The translations under genes and the position numbers were made by a program. The notes beneath the pieces were generated by a model, which saw only the letters and a list, made by a program, of their open reading frames with translations, was not told the origin of the DNA and searched no databases. DNA of 64,000 nucleotides, from the NCBI RefSeq assembly GCF_023156245.1, contig NZ_JAKZAH010000014.1, positions 1 to 64,000 on the forward strand. Direction: 5' to 3'. Below are positions 19,667-29,907 of this stretch, in pieces (positions within the stretch are counted from its first letter, which is position 1; each line of letters begins with the position of its first letter). Origin of the DNA: Marinobacter bryozoorum. GTDB lineage: Bacteria; Pseudomonadota; Gammaproteobacteria; Pseudomonadales; Oleiphilaceae.

Positions 19667-20278
19667 ATGAAACCGGACGCAGAACAGACCCGGCCCACCG
19701 CACCGGATGGCCAGACGGACCTGCAACTGGTTCGCAAGGCCCGTCAGGGTGACCGGTCCGCCTTCGACCTGCTGGTGCTCAAGTACCAGTCGAGGGTGGC
19801 CTCTATTATCAGCCGGTATATCTACGACAGCCAGGAAGTACAGGACCTGACCCAGGAAACCTTCGTAAAGGCCTACCGGGCCATCGAGCGCTTCCGGGGT
19901 GACAGTGCGTTCTACACCTGGCTGTACCGGATCGCTGTGAATACCGCCAAGAACTTCCTTGAGGCTCGCGGACGCCGCCCTCAGGGCGTGGCGGACGTGG
20001 CCGATGCGGAAGGCTATGAGGAGGGCGGGCGTCTTCGGGATGTGGCGTCGCCGGAACAGTTCCTGCAGAGGGATCAGTTGCGGGAGGCCCTGGAGAAAGC
20101 GATTGGAGCCTTGCCGGAAGAGCTGCGATCAGCCTTCCTGTTACGGGAATACGAAGGGCTTTCCTACGAGGATATCGCACGGATACTGGAGTGCCCCATT
20201 GGCACTGTCCGCTCCAGGATTTTCAGGGCCAGGGATGCCATCGACCGCCAGCTCGGACCGATGCTGGGTAACCCATGA
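19667..20278 (+). CDS. rpoE: RNA polymerase sigma factor RpoE/AlgU
   Basis: This ECF sigma factor directs the envelope-stress regulon and in Pseudomonas also alginate synthesis. The 203-residue protein has region 2 (DLLVLKYQSRV to RGDSAFYTWLYRIAVNTAKN, with the DLTQETFVKAYRA core) and region 4 with a clear helix-turn-helix (YEGLSYEDIARILECPIGTVRSRIFRARD). The start is uncertain: ATG 19667 gives a slightly long N-terminus with a strong AAAGGAGG 17 bases before it, and in-frame ATGs also exist at 19598 and 19604. The open frame further upstream is the antisense of nadB. Anti-sigma and sensor genes follow immediately. Confidence 0.95.
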   Translation: MKPDAEQTRPTAPDGQTDLQLVRKARQGDRSAFDLLVLKYQSRVASIISRYIYDSQEVQDLTQETFVKAYRAIERFRGDSAFYTWLYRIAVNTAKNFLEARGRRPQGVADVADAEGYEEGGRLRDVASPEQFLQRDQLREALEKAIGALPEELRSAFLLREYEGLSYEDIARILECPIGTVRSRIFRARDAIDRQLGPMLGNP

Positions 20279-20305
20279 TCACTGATTATCAACGAGGTAC
20301 AGGCA

Positions 20306-20866
20306 ATGGATGATCGGCTCAGAGAAACCTTGTCGGCCATGATGGATGACCAGGCCGATGAGCTGGCTGTGCGTCGGGTCCTGTCTCACCACGACCAGCA
20401 GGCCGTGCGGGACCAGTGGCAACGCTGGCAGCGTATCCGCGACGTTATCCACGAAGCGCCCCATGGTGAGGCCGGAGTGGACGTGCGGGAGGCGGTCCGG
20501 GCCAGCCTGGACCAGTCGGCGGTGGCCGAGGTGGAGCAACGCCAGACAATGCGCCGGCGCCATGCTCCCTGGCGGTGGTCGGCGGTGGCCATGATTGCCC
20601 TGGGCGTGGCGATCGGCTTCGGTGCCGGCAGCGGATGGGATGTGATGTCGCAAGGGGCTCCGGAAAACCTGGTTCCGGTACAGGCCCGGGTTCCGGCAGT
20701 CACCAGCGGCGCCGTACCTGAGGTGGCCCTGCACGGGCTGGATGACCGGCAGAGGGAGCAGATCAGTCGTTACCTGCTCGAACATGCGCAGAATAACGGA
20801 ATGGGTGCTGGCCCGGGTGCGCTCGGGTATGCCCGGGTTACCAGTGTGTCAGGTCCGGGCTATTGA
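20306..20866 (+). CDS. rseA: anti-sigma-E factor RseA/MucA
   Basis: RseA/MucA is an inner-membrane protein that sequesters RpoE until it is cut by DegS/AlgW and RseP. The 186-residue protein has the N-terminal RseA-type cytoplasmic domain (residues 1-80, with LSAMMDDQADELAVRRVL), one membrane segment at about 91-108, and a periplasmic C-terminal domain. The segment EQISRYLLEHAQNNG near the end resembles the MucA periplasmic region that contacts RseB/MucB. It begins 27 bases after rpoE. Confidence 0.93.
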   Translation: MDDRLRETLSAMMDDQADELAVRRVLSHHDQQAVRDQWQRWQRIRDVIHEAPHGEAGVDVREAVRASLDQSAVAEVEQRQTMRRRHAPWRWSAVAMIALGVAIGFGAGSGWDVMSQGAPENLVPVQARVPAVTSGAVPEVALHGLDDRQREQISRYLLEHAQNNGMGAGPGALGYARVTSVSGPGY

Positions 20867-20940
20867 CCGGCACACCAGAAAGTCTGTCGTTGAACGGTCG
20901 CAGTCGACTGTGCGAGTAATACTCACGGGTTGAGGGTGTT

Positions 20941-22002
20941 TTGTTGATCCGATTGAACGGGGCCTTGCCAACATTGAACAGACCAGTGCCGCGATGGTGC
21001 CCCTGTAGCCACGGGTGGACGGTGGCCTGCCTGTTTGCGCTGCTGGCCCTTGCCATGGTGCCCGGGCCGGCTACGGCCCGGGAGACCGCTGAGTCCTGGC
21101 TGCTCAAGCTCGGCCCGGCACTGAATATGACCACCTACAGGGGAGTGTTTGTATACTCCCGCGGCGAGCAGGTTAACTCCATGCGGATTGCTCACCGGTA
21201 TCGTGACGGCCAGGTGGATGAGCGCCTGGTGGTTCAGGACGGCGCCAATGGTGAAATCATCCGCAGGGGAAACCGTGTGGTGTGTGTGCTGCCGGAGTAC
21301 GGGCGCATCCAGCTGGACCAGGTGATTCCGTCCGGCCCCTTTGCGGAGGCCTTCGCCAGCCAGCAGGTACCTGTCGGTGCCTGGTACCAGCCTGAGTTGC
21401 TTGGTGAAGACCGGATTGCTGGCTATCCGGCTGTGGTTATCGGACTGCAACCCCGGGACAAGCATCGTTACGGCTACCGCTTATGGATGGAGAAGGGTAC
21501 CGGCCTGTTGCTGAAAAGCCACGTGCGCCACAGTGATGATGTGCTGGAGCGGTTCCAGTTCACCATGCTTGAGATCACCGACCAGTTGCCTGACTCGGAA
21601 TTCGAGGTCAACGCCGGGGTTGAGGTGAAGGACATTACCCCGGAGTTACCCATGTCATTGGAGCCAGGCGGCATGGAGGGCTGGGACCTGGGTTGGCGCC
21701 CGGATGGCTTTATGCCGTCGGCGGCGCCCCGGGGTGGTCGCGGCCAGGCCGTCGCCTTCTCGGATGGGCTGGCCACGTTCTCGGTGTTTGTGGAGCCGGC
21801 CGGGAACCCGGAAATGCCCCAGGGTGCCTCACGTATCGGGGCTACCACCCTTTACATGCATTACACCGAAGCTGGCGAGACCGGGCAGGAGCGCTTCCTG
21901 GTGACTGTGGTGGGCGAAATACCGCCAAAAACGGCCATGCGGGTGGCCCGCTCCGTCACTGTCGATGACCGCAATGCCCTTGTGCGGGCGCTGGCTCACT
22001 GA
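20941..22002 (+). CDS. rseB: sigma-E regulatory protein RseB/MucB
   Basis: RseB/MucB is a periplasmic protein that shields RseA/MucA from proteolysis and responds to lipoprotein- or LPS-type signals. The 353-residue frame starts with TTG at 20941 (another TTG at 20944). The first 46 residues contain a basic region, then a hydrophobic core ending PGPATA, so a signal peptide is likely. The long N-region suggests the true start may lie further in. The mature part has the two-domain LolA-like and lipoprotein-binding fold typical of MucB (NMTTYRGVFVYSRG near its start). It lies between rseA and rseC. Confidence 0.93.
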   Translation: MLIRLNGALPTLNRPVPRWCPCSHGWTVACLFALLALAMVPGPATARETAESWLLKLGPALNMTTYRGVFVYSRGEQVNSMRIAHRYRDGQVDERLVVQDGANGEIIRRGNRVVCVLPEYGRIQLDQVIPSGPFAEAFASQQVPVGAWYQPELLGEDRIAGYPAVVIGLQPRDKHRYGYRLWMEKGTGLLLKSHVRHSDDVLERFQFTMLEITDQLPDSEFEVNAGVEVKDITPELPMSLEPGGMEGWDLGWRPDGFMPSAAPRGGRGQAVAFSDGLATFSVFVEPAGNPEMPQGASRIGATTLYMHYTEAGETGQERFLVTVVGEIPPKTAMRVARSVTVDDRNALVRALAH

Positions 22003-22016
22003 TCACAGGACCATCC

Positions 22017-22460
22017 ATGATTCACGAAACCGGTACCGTTATCTCCGTCAGTGGTGACGATGCCTGGGTGCAGACTGTCCGGGAGAGTGCCTGCCAGTCC
22101 TGTAAGGCGCGTCACGGCTGTGGCCAGAAGGCCCTCGCCGGGCTTTCCTCTGGCCAGTCACGGCAGATCCGGGTGGCCAACACCCTGCAGGCGAGGCCAG
22201 GGGACCAGGTGACCGTTGCCATTGAAGAGTCTGCCTTGCTGAAAGCGTCGTTACTGGTCTATGCCTTGCCGTTGTTGCTGATGGTGCTGGCCACGGCCCT
22301 GGCCGGAGTCGCCATGCCCGGGGATGACCGGGTGGCGATCGTTGCCGCCGTGGCGGGGCTGGCCGGTGGCCTCTGGCTGGCAGCAAGGCGGTCCAGGGCC
22401 GGGGCTGCTTACTGGCAGCCTGTGATGGGGCGTCTGGTGCCGGAGGTCAGGCAACTCTGA
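22017..22460 (+). CDS. rseC: RseC/MucC family membrane protein
   Basis: A 147-residue inner-membrane protein with a cysteine-rich N-terminal region (CQSCKARHGCG, residues 22-32) that could hold a metal or Fe-S centre. Two membrane segments follow at about 72-92 and 98-118. RseC/MucC proteins are linked to sigma-E regulation and to the SoxR-reducing complex. The size, motif and place between rseB and mucD make the call firm. It starts 15 bases after rseB. Confidence 0.92.
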   Translation: MIHETGTVISVSGDDAWVQTVRESACQSCKARHGCGQKALAGLSSGQSRQIRVANTLQARPGDQVTVAIEESALLKASLLVYALPLLLMVLATALAGVAMPGDDRVAIVAAVAGLAGGLWLAARRSRAGAAYWQPVMGRLVPEVRQL

Positions 22461-22601
22461 CGGTTCGTATCCCGATATTGAAAATGCCCTGGCGGACCAC
22501 CAGATTCACAATGAATTTCCCTGCCCCTGGCCGGGCGGCAGGGCACCTGGAAAACAACAGACACGGGTTTCGTATAACGGCAAGTCACAGGGAGCACACA
22601 C

Positions 22602-24047
22602 ATGACAAGACTGTTCCAGCATACCTCTCCAGCTCAGCAAAGGCAGTTGGCCGCCTGGTCCGTACTGCTGGCCTCGCTTTTATCCTTGCTTCTGGTCCGG
22701 CCCGCCTGGGCCCAGTCATTACCTGACTTCACTGGCCTGGTGGAAGAAAACTCCGCCGCAGTGGTCAACATCAGCACCGTCACAGAGCCGGATTCGGCAA
22801 CCCGGCAATCACCGTTCACAGAACGGGAGCTGGAGCAGATGCCCGACTTTTTCCGGCATTTCTTTGGCGGCCCCCAGTCGCCCTTCGGTGGAGGCCAAGC
22901 GCAGCCCCGGCGCTCCATGGGGTCGGGGTTTATCGTGTCTGAAGACGGTTATGTGTTGACCAACAACCACGTCATCGAAGGTGCCGATGAAGTGATGGTT
23001 CGCCTGAACGACCGTCGGGAACTGCAGGCAAAGGTCGTGGGCACGGATCCCCGGTCCGACATGGCGGTGCTCAAGATAGATGATGACGAGCCGCTCCCCG
23101 TGGTCAGGATTGGACGCTCATCGACCCTGAAACCCGGCCAGTGGGTGTTTGCAATCGGATCACCGTTCGGCTTTGATTACACGGTGACCTCTGGCATCGT
23201 CAGCGCCACCGGGCGTTCTCTTCCCAGCGAAAACTATGTTCCGTTTATCCAGACGGACGTAGCCATCAATCCGGGTAACTCTGGTGGCCCGCTGTTCAAC
23301 CTCGATGGTGAAGTCGTAGGCATTAACTCCCAGATCTACACCCGTTCTGGTGGCTTTATGGGCGTATCGTTTGCCATTCCCATCGACGATGCCATGAACG
23401 TCTTCCGGCAGCTACGTGACGAGGGCTCCGTGGCCCGTGGCTGGCTGGGCGTGCTGATCCAGGAGGTCAACCGGGACCTGGCGGAGTCCTTTGGTCTGAG
23501 TCGTCCCCGTGGCGCCCTGGTAGCCGAGGTGATGCCGGATTCGCCGGCAGCCAAGGCGGGGCTGCAGGCTGGCGATATTGTGCTGGCCTACGAAGGTGAA
23601 GACATTGAACGCTCTGCCGACCTGCCGCCGAAAGTCGGTCGCACCCCGGTGGGCGATGAGGCGGAACTGACGGTTCTGCGCGAGGGCAGGGAGCGCACTA
23701 TCGGGGTGGAAATCGGACGGCTCCCGGAAGAAGAAAGTGCTTCAGCCACCCAGGGCGGCCCCTCTGGTTCAGCCGGTGGCCCCCTGGGCATGCAGGTCGA
23801 GCCGCTGCCGGATCAGTTGGCCAACCGGCTGGATATCGCCGGTGGTGTGGTGGTCACCGAGGTTGGACGTGGTCCGGCTTTCCAGGCGGGCATTCGTCGC
23901 AATGACGTTATTACCGAGCTGAACCGCCATGCCATTACCACGGTTGACGACTTCCGGGAAGCTGTCAGTAACCTGCCGTCGGACCGGGCCGTTTCGGTTC
24001 GCATTATCCGTGAGGGCAGGGCAAGCTACCTGGTGATGAAGCCCTGA
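22602..24047 (+). CDS. mucD: periplasmic serine protease MucD/DegP-like
   Basis: This HtrA-type protease/chaperone removes misfolded periplasmic proteins and limits sigma-E activation. The 481-residue precursor has a signal peptide with a likely cut after AWA (residue 37). A trypsin-like domain follows with His123 (TNNHVIEG), Asp153 (DPRSDMAVL) and Ser227 (GNSGGPL), then two PDZ domains (about 285-370 and 390-475). It completes the algU-mucABCD-like operon after a 141-base gap. The long Gly/Phe-rich linker before the protease domain (PDFFRHFFGGPQSPFGGG) matches the LA-loop region of this family. Confidence 0.96.
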   Translation: MTRLFQHTSPAQQRQLAAWSVLLASLLSLLLVRPAWAQSLPDFTGLVEENSAAVVNISTVTEPDSATRQSPFTERELEQMPDFFRHFFGGPQSPFGGGQAQPRRSMGSGFIVSEDGYVLTNNHVIEGADEVMVRLNDRRELQAKVVGTDPRSDMAVLKIDDDEPLPVVRIGRSSTLKPGQWVFAIGSPFGFDYTVTSGIVSATGRSLPSENYVPFIQTDVAINPGNSGGPLFNLDGEVVGINSQIYTRSGGFMGVSFAIPIDDAMNVFRQLRDEGSVARGWLGVLIQEVNRDLAESFGLSRPRGALVAEVMPDSPAAKAGLQAGDIVLAYEGEDIERSADLPPKVGRTPVGDEAELTVLREGRERTIGVEIGRLPEEESASATQGGPSGSAGGPLGMQVEPLPDQLANRLDIAGGVVVTEVGRGPAFQAGIRRNDVITELNRHAITTVDDFREAVSNLPSDRAVSVRIIREGRASYLVMKP

Positions 24048-24070
24048 CACCACTTGGTCCCGGGGGCTGT

Positions 24071-24099
24071 GACCGCCAACTGTGACCCGGTTGGCGGTC
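24071..24099 (+). terminator. hairpin after mucD
   Basis: GACCGCCAAC (24071-24080) pairs perfectly with GTTGGCGGTC (24090-24099) across a nine-base loop. No run of T follows, so it is either a weak intrinsic terminator or an mRNA 3'-end stabiliser. It closes the rpoE-mucD operon. The remaining bases to 24294 hold nothing else I recognise except the probable promoter of the next gene. Confidence 0.6.
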
Positions 24100-24294
24100 T
24101 GCCCATACGCTGCCCGCTATTACGGCGGGTGGCTTTCTGGTATTTTTATCTGTAGGCGAATGCGACACGCGGAGCAATGGGCCGCGTCAGTCGTCGAATT
24201 TCTGGCATTTCAGCCATCCCCTGGCCAGACTGGTGGGGTTTGGTTGGCAACACAGTAGCGGCAGGCACGGGCTTTCCAGGGAACGGACTCGGAC

Positions 24295-27021
24295 ATGATC
24301 GACAAAAAGGATATTACCCTCAGGGAGCTCCTCCGGCCCCGCTACGCCCGCATGGCCTGGCTGGTCCTGGTTATCGCCCTCTGCGCCACTGCGGCCCTGT
24401 GGGAACTTTCCCGACGCCTTGTAGAAGACCGCACTGAAAGTCGTTTCAACACCCAGTCACTGCAGCTCAAGACCGCCATTGAAGAGCGCCTGCTTAACTA
24501 CGAACAGGTGCTGGCGGGCAGTGCCGGCCTGTTTTCCGTGGCAGGGGAGGTGTCACGGGAAGCGTGGCGGACCTATATCGACAAGGTCAATATTGATCGT
24601 TATTACCCGGGCATTCAGGGTATCGGCTATAGCCGTCGCATCACGATCGACGAGCTCCATGGCCACCTCCGGGAACTGCAAGCTGAAGGACTGGAAGGGT
24701 ATGTGGTCCAGCCCCGGGGACTGCGGCCGGAGTTCTACCCCATCGTCTACCTGGAACCGGCCACGGAACGTAACCGCCGGGCCTTTGGCTATGACGCCTA
24801 CCACGACCCCATTCACCGGCAAGCCATTCAGAGGGCCCGCGATACGGCCAGCCCCGTCGTCACCGGCAAGGTGGTGCTGGTACAGGAGGTGCTCGCCGAG
24901 GACCAGGCGGGCTTTCTCATGTACTACCCGGTCTATCACGGTGGCGTGGTGCCCCAGTCCCTGGCGGAGCGGCGCATGTTGCTCAAGGGCTTTGTGTTCA
25001 GTGCCTTTCGTACCAACAACCTGCTGGACGGAATTGTCGGGCTGATTTCCCCCTTCCTCGATGTGCGGATCTACGACGGCAGCAATATGGGGCGCGAAAC
25101 CCTGATGTACGGCTCCAACCTGGGGTCCCTGGATGAGGATTTCAGCTTTGAGAAGACCCAGACGATCAAATACGGTGGTCGTACCTGGCTCATACAGACC
25201 CGCTCTACACCGGCGTTTGACTTCCTTGCATCCGACCCGCGCCCGTCCATCGTGCTGGGCTCGGGGATCCTGGTCAGCCTGCTGCTGTTTGCGTTCTCGC
25301 TGGCGCTGATCCGTTCCCGCGTACTTGCCCAGATGGGGGCTGGCCGTTATCGCGCTATTACCGAGGGGGCCAGCAATATCACGGTGGTGCTCGACCGTAA
25401 GGGCCGGGCCACGTATGTCAGCCCATCGTGTAACACCATTCTGGGCTATGAGCCGGATGAAGTCCTAGGTATGCCCTCTGAAGCCAGGGTGCACCGCGAC
25501 GACTGGCCCCGGCTTCAGGATGGATTCCGGGAGGCCCTGGGGAGACCGGGCATTCAGATGCCGGTGGTGCGGGCACGTATCCGGGATACGGCCGGTGAGT
25601 GGCGTGAGATGGAAGGCTCATTTACCTCGATGCTGGACGTTCCCGGGGTTGAGGGCCTGGTGCTTAGCCTGCGCGACCTCACCCAGCTTCGTGCGGCTCA
25701 GTCAGAGTTACACCGGCTGGCCTTCTACGATCCGCTCACCGGGCTCGCCAACCGGCAGTTGTTCCGGGACCGGCTGGCCCACGTGGTCCGGCGCAGCCGT
25801 CGCAGCCAGGAGGCCGCCGCACTGATGTTCCTCGACCTGGACGGCTTCAAGCGCATCAACGATACCCTGGGGCATGATGCCGGTGATCAGTTGCTCGGGC
25901 ATGTTGCCCGATGGCTCACCGGTTGCCTGCGCGAGGAGGACTCGGTGGCTCGTCTGGGGGGCGACGAATTTGTGGTGCTGCTGTCCCGCATCAGCGGGCC
26001 GCAGGCGACGGCAAAGGTGGCTGAAACCATCCTGCGGCGGCTGTGTCAGCGGGTGCGACTGAACGAACACGAAGTGGGCATCACCGTGAGTATCGGGGTG
26101 ACCATGATTCCCCATGACAGCGAAGATCCCGGCGTATTGATGAAATACGCCGACCTCGCCATGTATCGTGCCAAGGAACGGGGGCGCAATAACTATCAGT
26201 TCTTCACCCCGGCCATGAACCTGCAGGCCGCCCGCCGGCTGTTGCAGCAGGAAGAGCTGGCCAATGCCCTGAACGAGGACCGGTTCGTTCTGCATTACCA
26301 GCCCAAGGTGGACCTCGATGCCCAGCAGGTTGTCGGGGTAGAGGCTTTCCTGCGCTGGCAGCACCCTGAGCGGGGGATCATCTCGGCCCAGCAGTTTATT
26401 ACCCTGGCAGAAGAGTCCGGCCTGATCATCCGTCTGGGCGAGATGGCTTTGCGACAGGCCTGTATCCAGATCCAGGCCCTTGAGCGCGCCGGCTTCGAGC
26501 GCTTGCAGGTGGCGGTGAACCTGTCGGTACGGCAGGCTACCGATCCGGGGTTCCTTGACCTGTTCAGGCGCATCATCACAGAAACCGGTGTTATGCCGGA
26601 CCGCCTTGAGCTGGAGTTACCGGCGGCCTTGCTGAACGAAGATCCCCGCACCCTGAGGGTGTTACTGAACGCCCTCCATGACACCGGTGCCCGGTTGATA
26701 CTGGATGACTTTGGCAGTGGCGCCTGTTCACTGGCGGCCTTGCAGCAACTGCCCCTGGATGCCGTCAAGATCGATGACCGCTTTATCCGCGACATTCCCT
26801 ATAACTCCAATGCCACCGATGTTGCGTCGGCGGTAGTCGCCCTTGCCCGCAAGCTGCGACTGACCGTGGTGGCTGAGGGTGTAGAAACGCCCCATCAGCT
26901 GCAGTTCCTGCAACAGGCCGGCTGTGCCCAGTGCCAGGGGAATCTGTTCAGCCACCCGCTGGACGAGGATTCCCTGATCAGTTACCTGGTCAACCAGTAC
27001 GAGCGGGCGTTAATTCCGTGA
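24295..27021 (+). CDS. CHASE-PAS-GGDEF-EAL protein, EAL domain altered
   Basis: A 908-residue inner-membrane c-di-GMP protein. TM1 is at about 19-37, a periplasmic CHASE domain spans about 75-300, TM2 is about 319-340, a PAS domain lies at about 350-465, then GGDEF and EAL domains. The cyclase half looks active: GGDEF at 555-559 with an inhibitory RxxD site (REED, 546-549) five residues before it. The EAL half departs from consensus: EAF instead of EAL at 683-685, and the loop-6-stabilising glutamate is replaced (LELELPAA, Ala777). Metal and catalytic residues E683, N742, E774, D804-D805, K825 and E861 remain. Net cyclase activity is more likely than hydrolysis, but this is inference. Confidence 0.93.
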   Translation: MIDKKDITLRELLRPRYARMAWLVLVIALCATAALWELSRRLVEDRTESRFNTQSLQLKTAIEERLLNYEQVLAGSAGLFSVAGEVSREAWRTYIDKVNIDRYYPGIQGIGYSRRITIDELHGHLRELQAEGLEGYVVQPRGLRPEFYPIVYLEPATERNRRAFGYDAYHDPIHRQAIQRARDTASPVVTGKVVLVQEVLAEDQAGFLMYYPVYHGGVVPQSLAERRMLLKGFVFSAFRTNNLLDGIVGLISPFLDVRIYDGSNMGRETLMYGSNLGSLDEDFSFEKTQTIKYGGRTWLIQTRSTPAFDFLASDPRPSIVLGSGILVSLLLFAFSLALIRSRVLAQMGAGRYRAITEGASNITVVLDRKGRATYVSPSCNTILGYEPDEVLGMPSEARVHRDDWPRLQDGFREALGRPGIQMPVVRARIRDTAGEWREMEGSFTSMLDVPGVEGLVLSLRDLTQLRAAQSELHRLAFYDPLTGLANRQLFRDRLAHVVRRSRRSQEAAALMFLDLDGFKRINDTLGHDAGDQLLGHVARWLTGCLREEDSVARLGGDEFVVLLSRISGPQATAKVAETILRRLCQRVRLNEHEVGITVSIGVTMIPHDSEDPGVLMKYADLAMYRAKERGRNNYQFFTPAMNLQAARRLLQQEELANALNEDRFVLHYQPKVDLDAQQVVGVEAFLRWQHPERGIISAQQFITLAEESGLIIRLGEMALRQACIQIQALERAGFERLQVAVNLSVRQATDPGFLDLFRRIITETGVMPDRLELELPAALLNEDPRTLRVLLNALHDTGARLILDDFGSGACSLAALQQLPLDAVKIDDRFIRDIPYNSNATDVASAVVALARKLRLTVVAEGVETPHQLQFLQQAGCAQCQGNLFSHPLDEDSLISYLVNQYERALIP

Positions 27022-27225
27022 TCTGTGCGCATAATCCCGCAGCCGCGGGCGGCGAAGGCCGATGGTAATGAGGCCGGACAACCGGTAAAATCCCGCCTTT
27101 GCAGGCGCCGGGTAGTTTATTGACAGACCGGCCCTGAAATTCTCCATCGTGAGGGCAGCGCCTTCCAGGTGCCCATGGGTACCTGCTGCCCGGTGAACAC
27201 GTCTGCTACGGGTAACCATTTGTCT

Positions 27226-29028
27226 GTGACTGAACTGAGCCGCATTCGTAACTTCTCGATCATCGCCCACATTGACCATGGCAAGTCCACGCTGGCGGAC
27301 CGGTTTATCCAGGTTTGCGGCGGTCTGACGGACCGCGAGATGGCGGAACAGGTGCTGGACTCCATGGACCTGGAGCGGGAACGGGGCATCACCATCAAGG
27401 CCCAGAGCGTCACCCTGAACTACAAGGCGCGGGACGGTATCGAGTACAAGCTTAACTTTATCGATACCCCCGGCCACGTAGACTTCTCCTACGAAGTATC
27501 CCGCTCACTCTTCGCCTGTGAGGGCGCGCTGCTGGTGGTGGATGCTGGCCAGGGCGTGGAGGCGCAGTCCGTTGCCAACTGCTATACCGCCATTGAGCAG
27601 GGACTCGAGGTGGTGCCGGTACTGAACAAGATGGACCTGCCCCAGGCCGAGCCCGAGCGGGTCGCACAGGAAATCGAAGACATCATCGGTATCGAAGCCC
27701 AGGACGCGGTCCGCTGCAGTGCCAAGAGCGGCCTGGGTGTGGAGGATGTGCTGGAAGACCTGATCAAGCGCATACCACCTCCCGAAGGTGACGATAAGGC
27801 TCCGTTGCAGGCGCTGATCATTGACTCCTGGTTTGATAACTACCTTGGCGTGGTGTCCCTGGTGCGTATCCGCCAGGGCGTGATGCGCAAGGGCGACAAG
27901 ATCCAGATCAAGTCCACCGGCAAGGCCTGGAATGCCGACCGGGTGGGCATTTTCACCCCGAAGCTCAAAGACACCGGCGAATTGAGCACCGGCGACGTGG
28001 GCTTCGTGGTGGCTGGTATCAAGGATATTCACGGCGCCCCGGTGGGTGACACCATCGTGCACCAGAAGTATGCCGAAGAAACCCCGATGATCCCTGGTTT
28101 CAAGAAGGTCAAACCCCAGGTCTACGCCGGCCTGTTCCCGGTCAGTGCCGACGACTACGAAGACTTCCGGGATGCCCTCGAGAAGCTGACCCTCAACGAC
28201 GCCTCGCTGTTCTACGAACCCGAGAACTCCGATGCCCTGGGCTTCGGCTTCCGCTGTGGTTTCCTGGGCATGCTGCACATGGAAATCATCCAGGAGCGGC
28301 TGGAGCGGGAATACGACATTGACCTGATCACCACGGCACCCACGGTTATCTACGAGGTAGTGACCCGCAGTGGCGAGGTGATGGCGGTGGACAATCCCTC
28401 CCGCCTGCCGGATATCGGCTCCATCGAGGAAATGCGCGAGCCCATCGTGGAGGCCAATATCCTGGTGCCACAGGAGCACCTGGGTAACGTCATTGCCCTG
28501 TGCGAGGAAAAGCGCGGGGTACAGAAGAACATGCTGTTCCTGGCCAACCAGGTTCAGCTTTCCTATGAACTGCCGATGGCAGAGGTAGTGCTGGACTTCT
28601 TTGATCGCATCAAGTCTGCCAGCCGGGGCTTTGCTTCACTGGATTACCACTTCGTGCGCTTCCAGCCGGCCAACCTGGTGCGGCTGGATGTGATGATCAA
28701 CGGCGACCGGGTCGATGCCCTGGCGTTGATCGTGCACCGCGACCAGGCCCATTATCGGGGCCGCGCGCTGATCGAGAAGATGAAGGAGCTTATCCCCCGG
28801 CAGATGTTCGATATTGCCATCCAGGCGTCTATCGGCAACCAGGTCATCGCGCGGGTCACCGTCAAGGCACTGCGCAAAAACGTCACCGCCAAGTGTTACG
28901 GTGGCGACGTCAGTCGTAAGAAGAAGCTGCTGCAGAAGCAAAAGGAAGGCAAGAAGCGGATGAAGCAGCTGGGTAATGTCGAGGTACCCCAGGAGGCCTT
29001 CCTGGCGGTGCTGAAAGTGGATAACTAG
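27226..29028 (+). CDS. lepA: elongation factor 4 (LepA)
   Basis: LepA is a translational GTPase that back-translocates or assists 30S assembly. The GTG at 27226 gives a 600-residue protein starting [21 protein letters not shown], which matches the family. An open frame reaches upstream to 27169 and a TTG lies at 27220. G1 is [10 protein letters not shown]3 DTPGHVDF and G4 NKMDLP. The EF-G-like domains and the LepA-specific C-terminal domain (ending [17 protein letters not shown]) are complete. lepB begins 12 bases downstream, as in most Proteobacteria. Confidence 0.97.
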   Translation: MTELSRIRNFSIIAHIDHGKSTLADRFIQVCGGLTDREMAEQVLDSMDLERERGITIKAQSVTLNYKARDGIEYKLNFIDTPGHVDFSYEVSRSLFACEGALLVVDAGQGVEAQSVANCYTAIEQGLEVVPVLNKMDLPQAEPERVAQEIEDIIGIEAQDAVRCSAKSGLGVEDVLEDLIKRIPPPEGDDKAPLQALIIDSWFDNYLGVVSLVRIRQGVMRKGDKIQIKSTGKAWNADRVGIFTPKLKDTGELSTGDVGFVVAGIKDIHGAPVGDTIVHQKYAEETPMIPGFKKVKPQVYAGLFPVSADDYEDFRDALEKLTLNDASLFYEPENSDALGFGFRCGFLGMLHMEIIQERLEREYDIDLITTAPTVIYEVVTRSGEVMAVDNPSRLPDIGSIEEMREPIVEANILVPQEHLGNVIALCEEKRGVQKNMLFLANQVQLSYELPMAEVVLDFFDRIKSASRGFASLDYHFVRFQPANLVRLDVMINGDRVDALALIVHRDQAHYRGRALIEKMKELIPRQMFDIAIQASIGNQVIARVTVKALRKNVTAKCYGGDVSRKKKLLQKQKEGKKRMKQLGNVEVPQEAFLAVLKVDN

Positions 29029-29039
29029 GGCTTTACTGA

Positions 29040-29858
29040 ATGGACATCAATTTTCCGCTGATCCTGGTCGTGCTGACCTTTGCCACCGGCATTATCTGGC
29101 TGGGGGACAAGCTGTTCCTGCGGCCAAAACGGGAAGCCGCCTGGGAGGCCTCCGGGGGCGCCGCAGTCGCCAGCGGAAGTTCAGCGGACGACGCCGGGGA
29201 TGACAACGCCAGGCCGCCGGAGCCCTACCTGGTCGATCTGAGTCGTTCCTTCTTCCCGGTACTGGCCATCGTGCTGGTGCTGCGCTCGTTCCTGGTCGAG
29301 CCTTTCCAGATTCCCTCCGGGTCCATGCTGCCGACCCTCGAAGTGGGTGATTTCATCCTGGTGAACAAATACGCCTACGGCCTGCGGTTGCCCGTGGCCG
29401 GCACCAAGGTCGTCGATATCGGTGACCCCGAGCGGGGCGATGTCATGGTCTTTCGTTACCCTGAAGACGGCACCACCAATTACATCAAGCGCGTGGTGGG
29501 CCTGCCAGGGGATCGGATCGGTTACCGCAACAAGGAGCTGTTTGTAAACGGCGAACGGGTGCCAACGCGGTTCGTCGCCAACCTGCCCCCCTATGAAATG
29601 CTGGAAGAGCAGCTGGGGGATGTTGAACACCTGGTTTACCGGAACCTGGGCGCCAGGTCCGGCGTGGGGGAGGGTGAATGGATTGTTCCGGATGAGCACT
29701 ACTTCATGATGGGAGACAACCGGGATAACAGTAATGACAGCCGCTTCTGGGGTATGGTTCCGGATGAGATGGTGGTGGGCAAGGCATTCCTGATCTGGAT
29801 GCAGTGGCCCTCCATCACCAGCCTGCCCTCGTTTGACCGGGTAGGACTCATCGACTGA
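29040..29858 (+). CDS. lepB: signal peptidase I
   Basis: LepB removes signal peptides from exported proteins at the inner membrane. The 272-residue protein has two N-terminal membrane segments (about 4-22 and 70-86) and the catalytic dyad of Ser95 (PSGSMLPTL) and Lys150 (NYIKRVVGLPGD). The conserved GDNRDNSNDSR box is present near residue 222. The linker between the membrane segments is Ala/Ser/Asp-rich. It is coupled to lepA and followed by the small DUF4845 gene. Confidence 0.97.
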   Translation: MDINFPLILVVLTFATGIIWLGDKLFLRPKREAAWEASGGAAVASGSSADDAGDDNARPPEPYLVDLSRSFFPVLAIVLVLRSFLVEPFQIPSGSMLPTLEVGDFILVNKYAYGLRLPVAGTKVVDIGDPERGDVMVFRYPEDGTTNYIKRVVGLPGDRIGYRNKELFVNGERVPTRFVANLPPYEMLEEQLGDVEHLVYRNLGARSGVGEGEWIVPDEHYFMMGDNRDNSNDSRFWGMVPDEMVVGKAFLIWMQWPSITSLPSFDRVGLID

Positions 29859-29907
29859 GTTTGCGAACGTTTGTCGGCTTACCGCCGCTTACATGAGGTA
29901 CGTGTGT

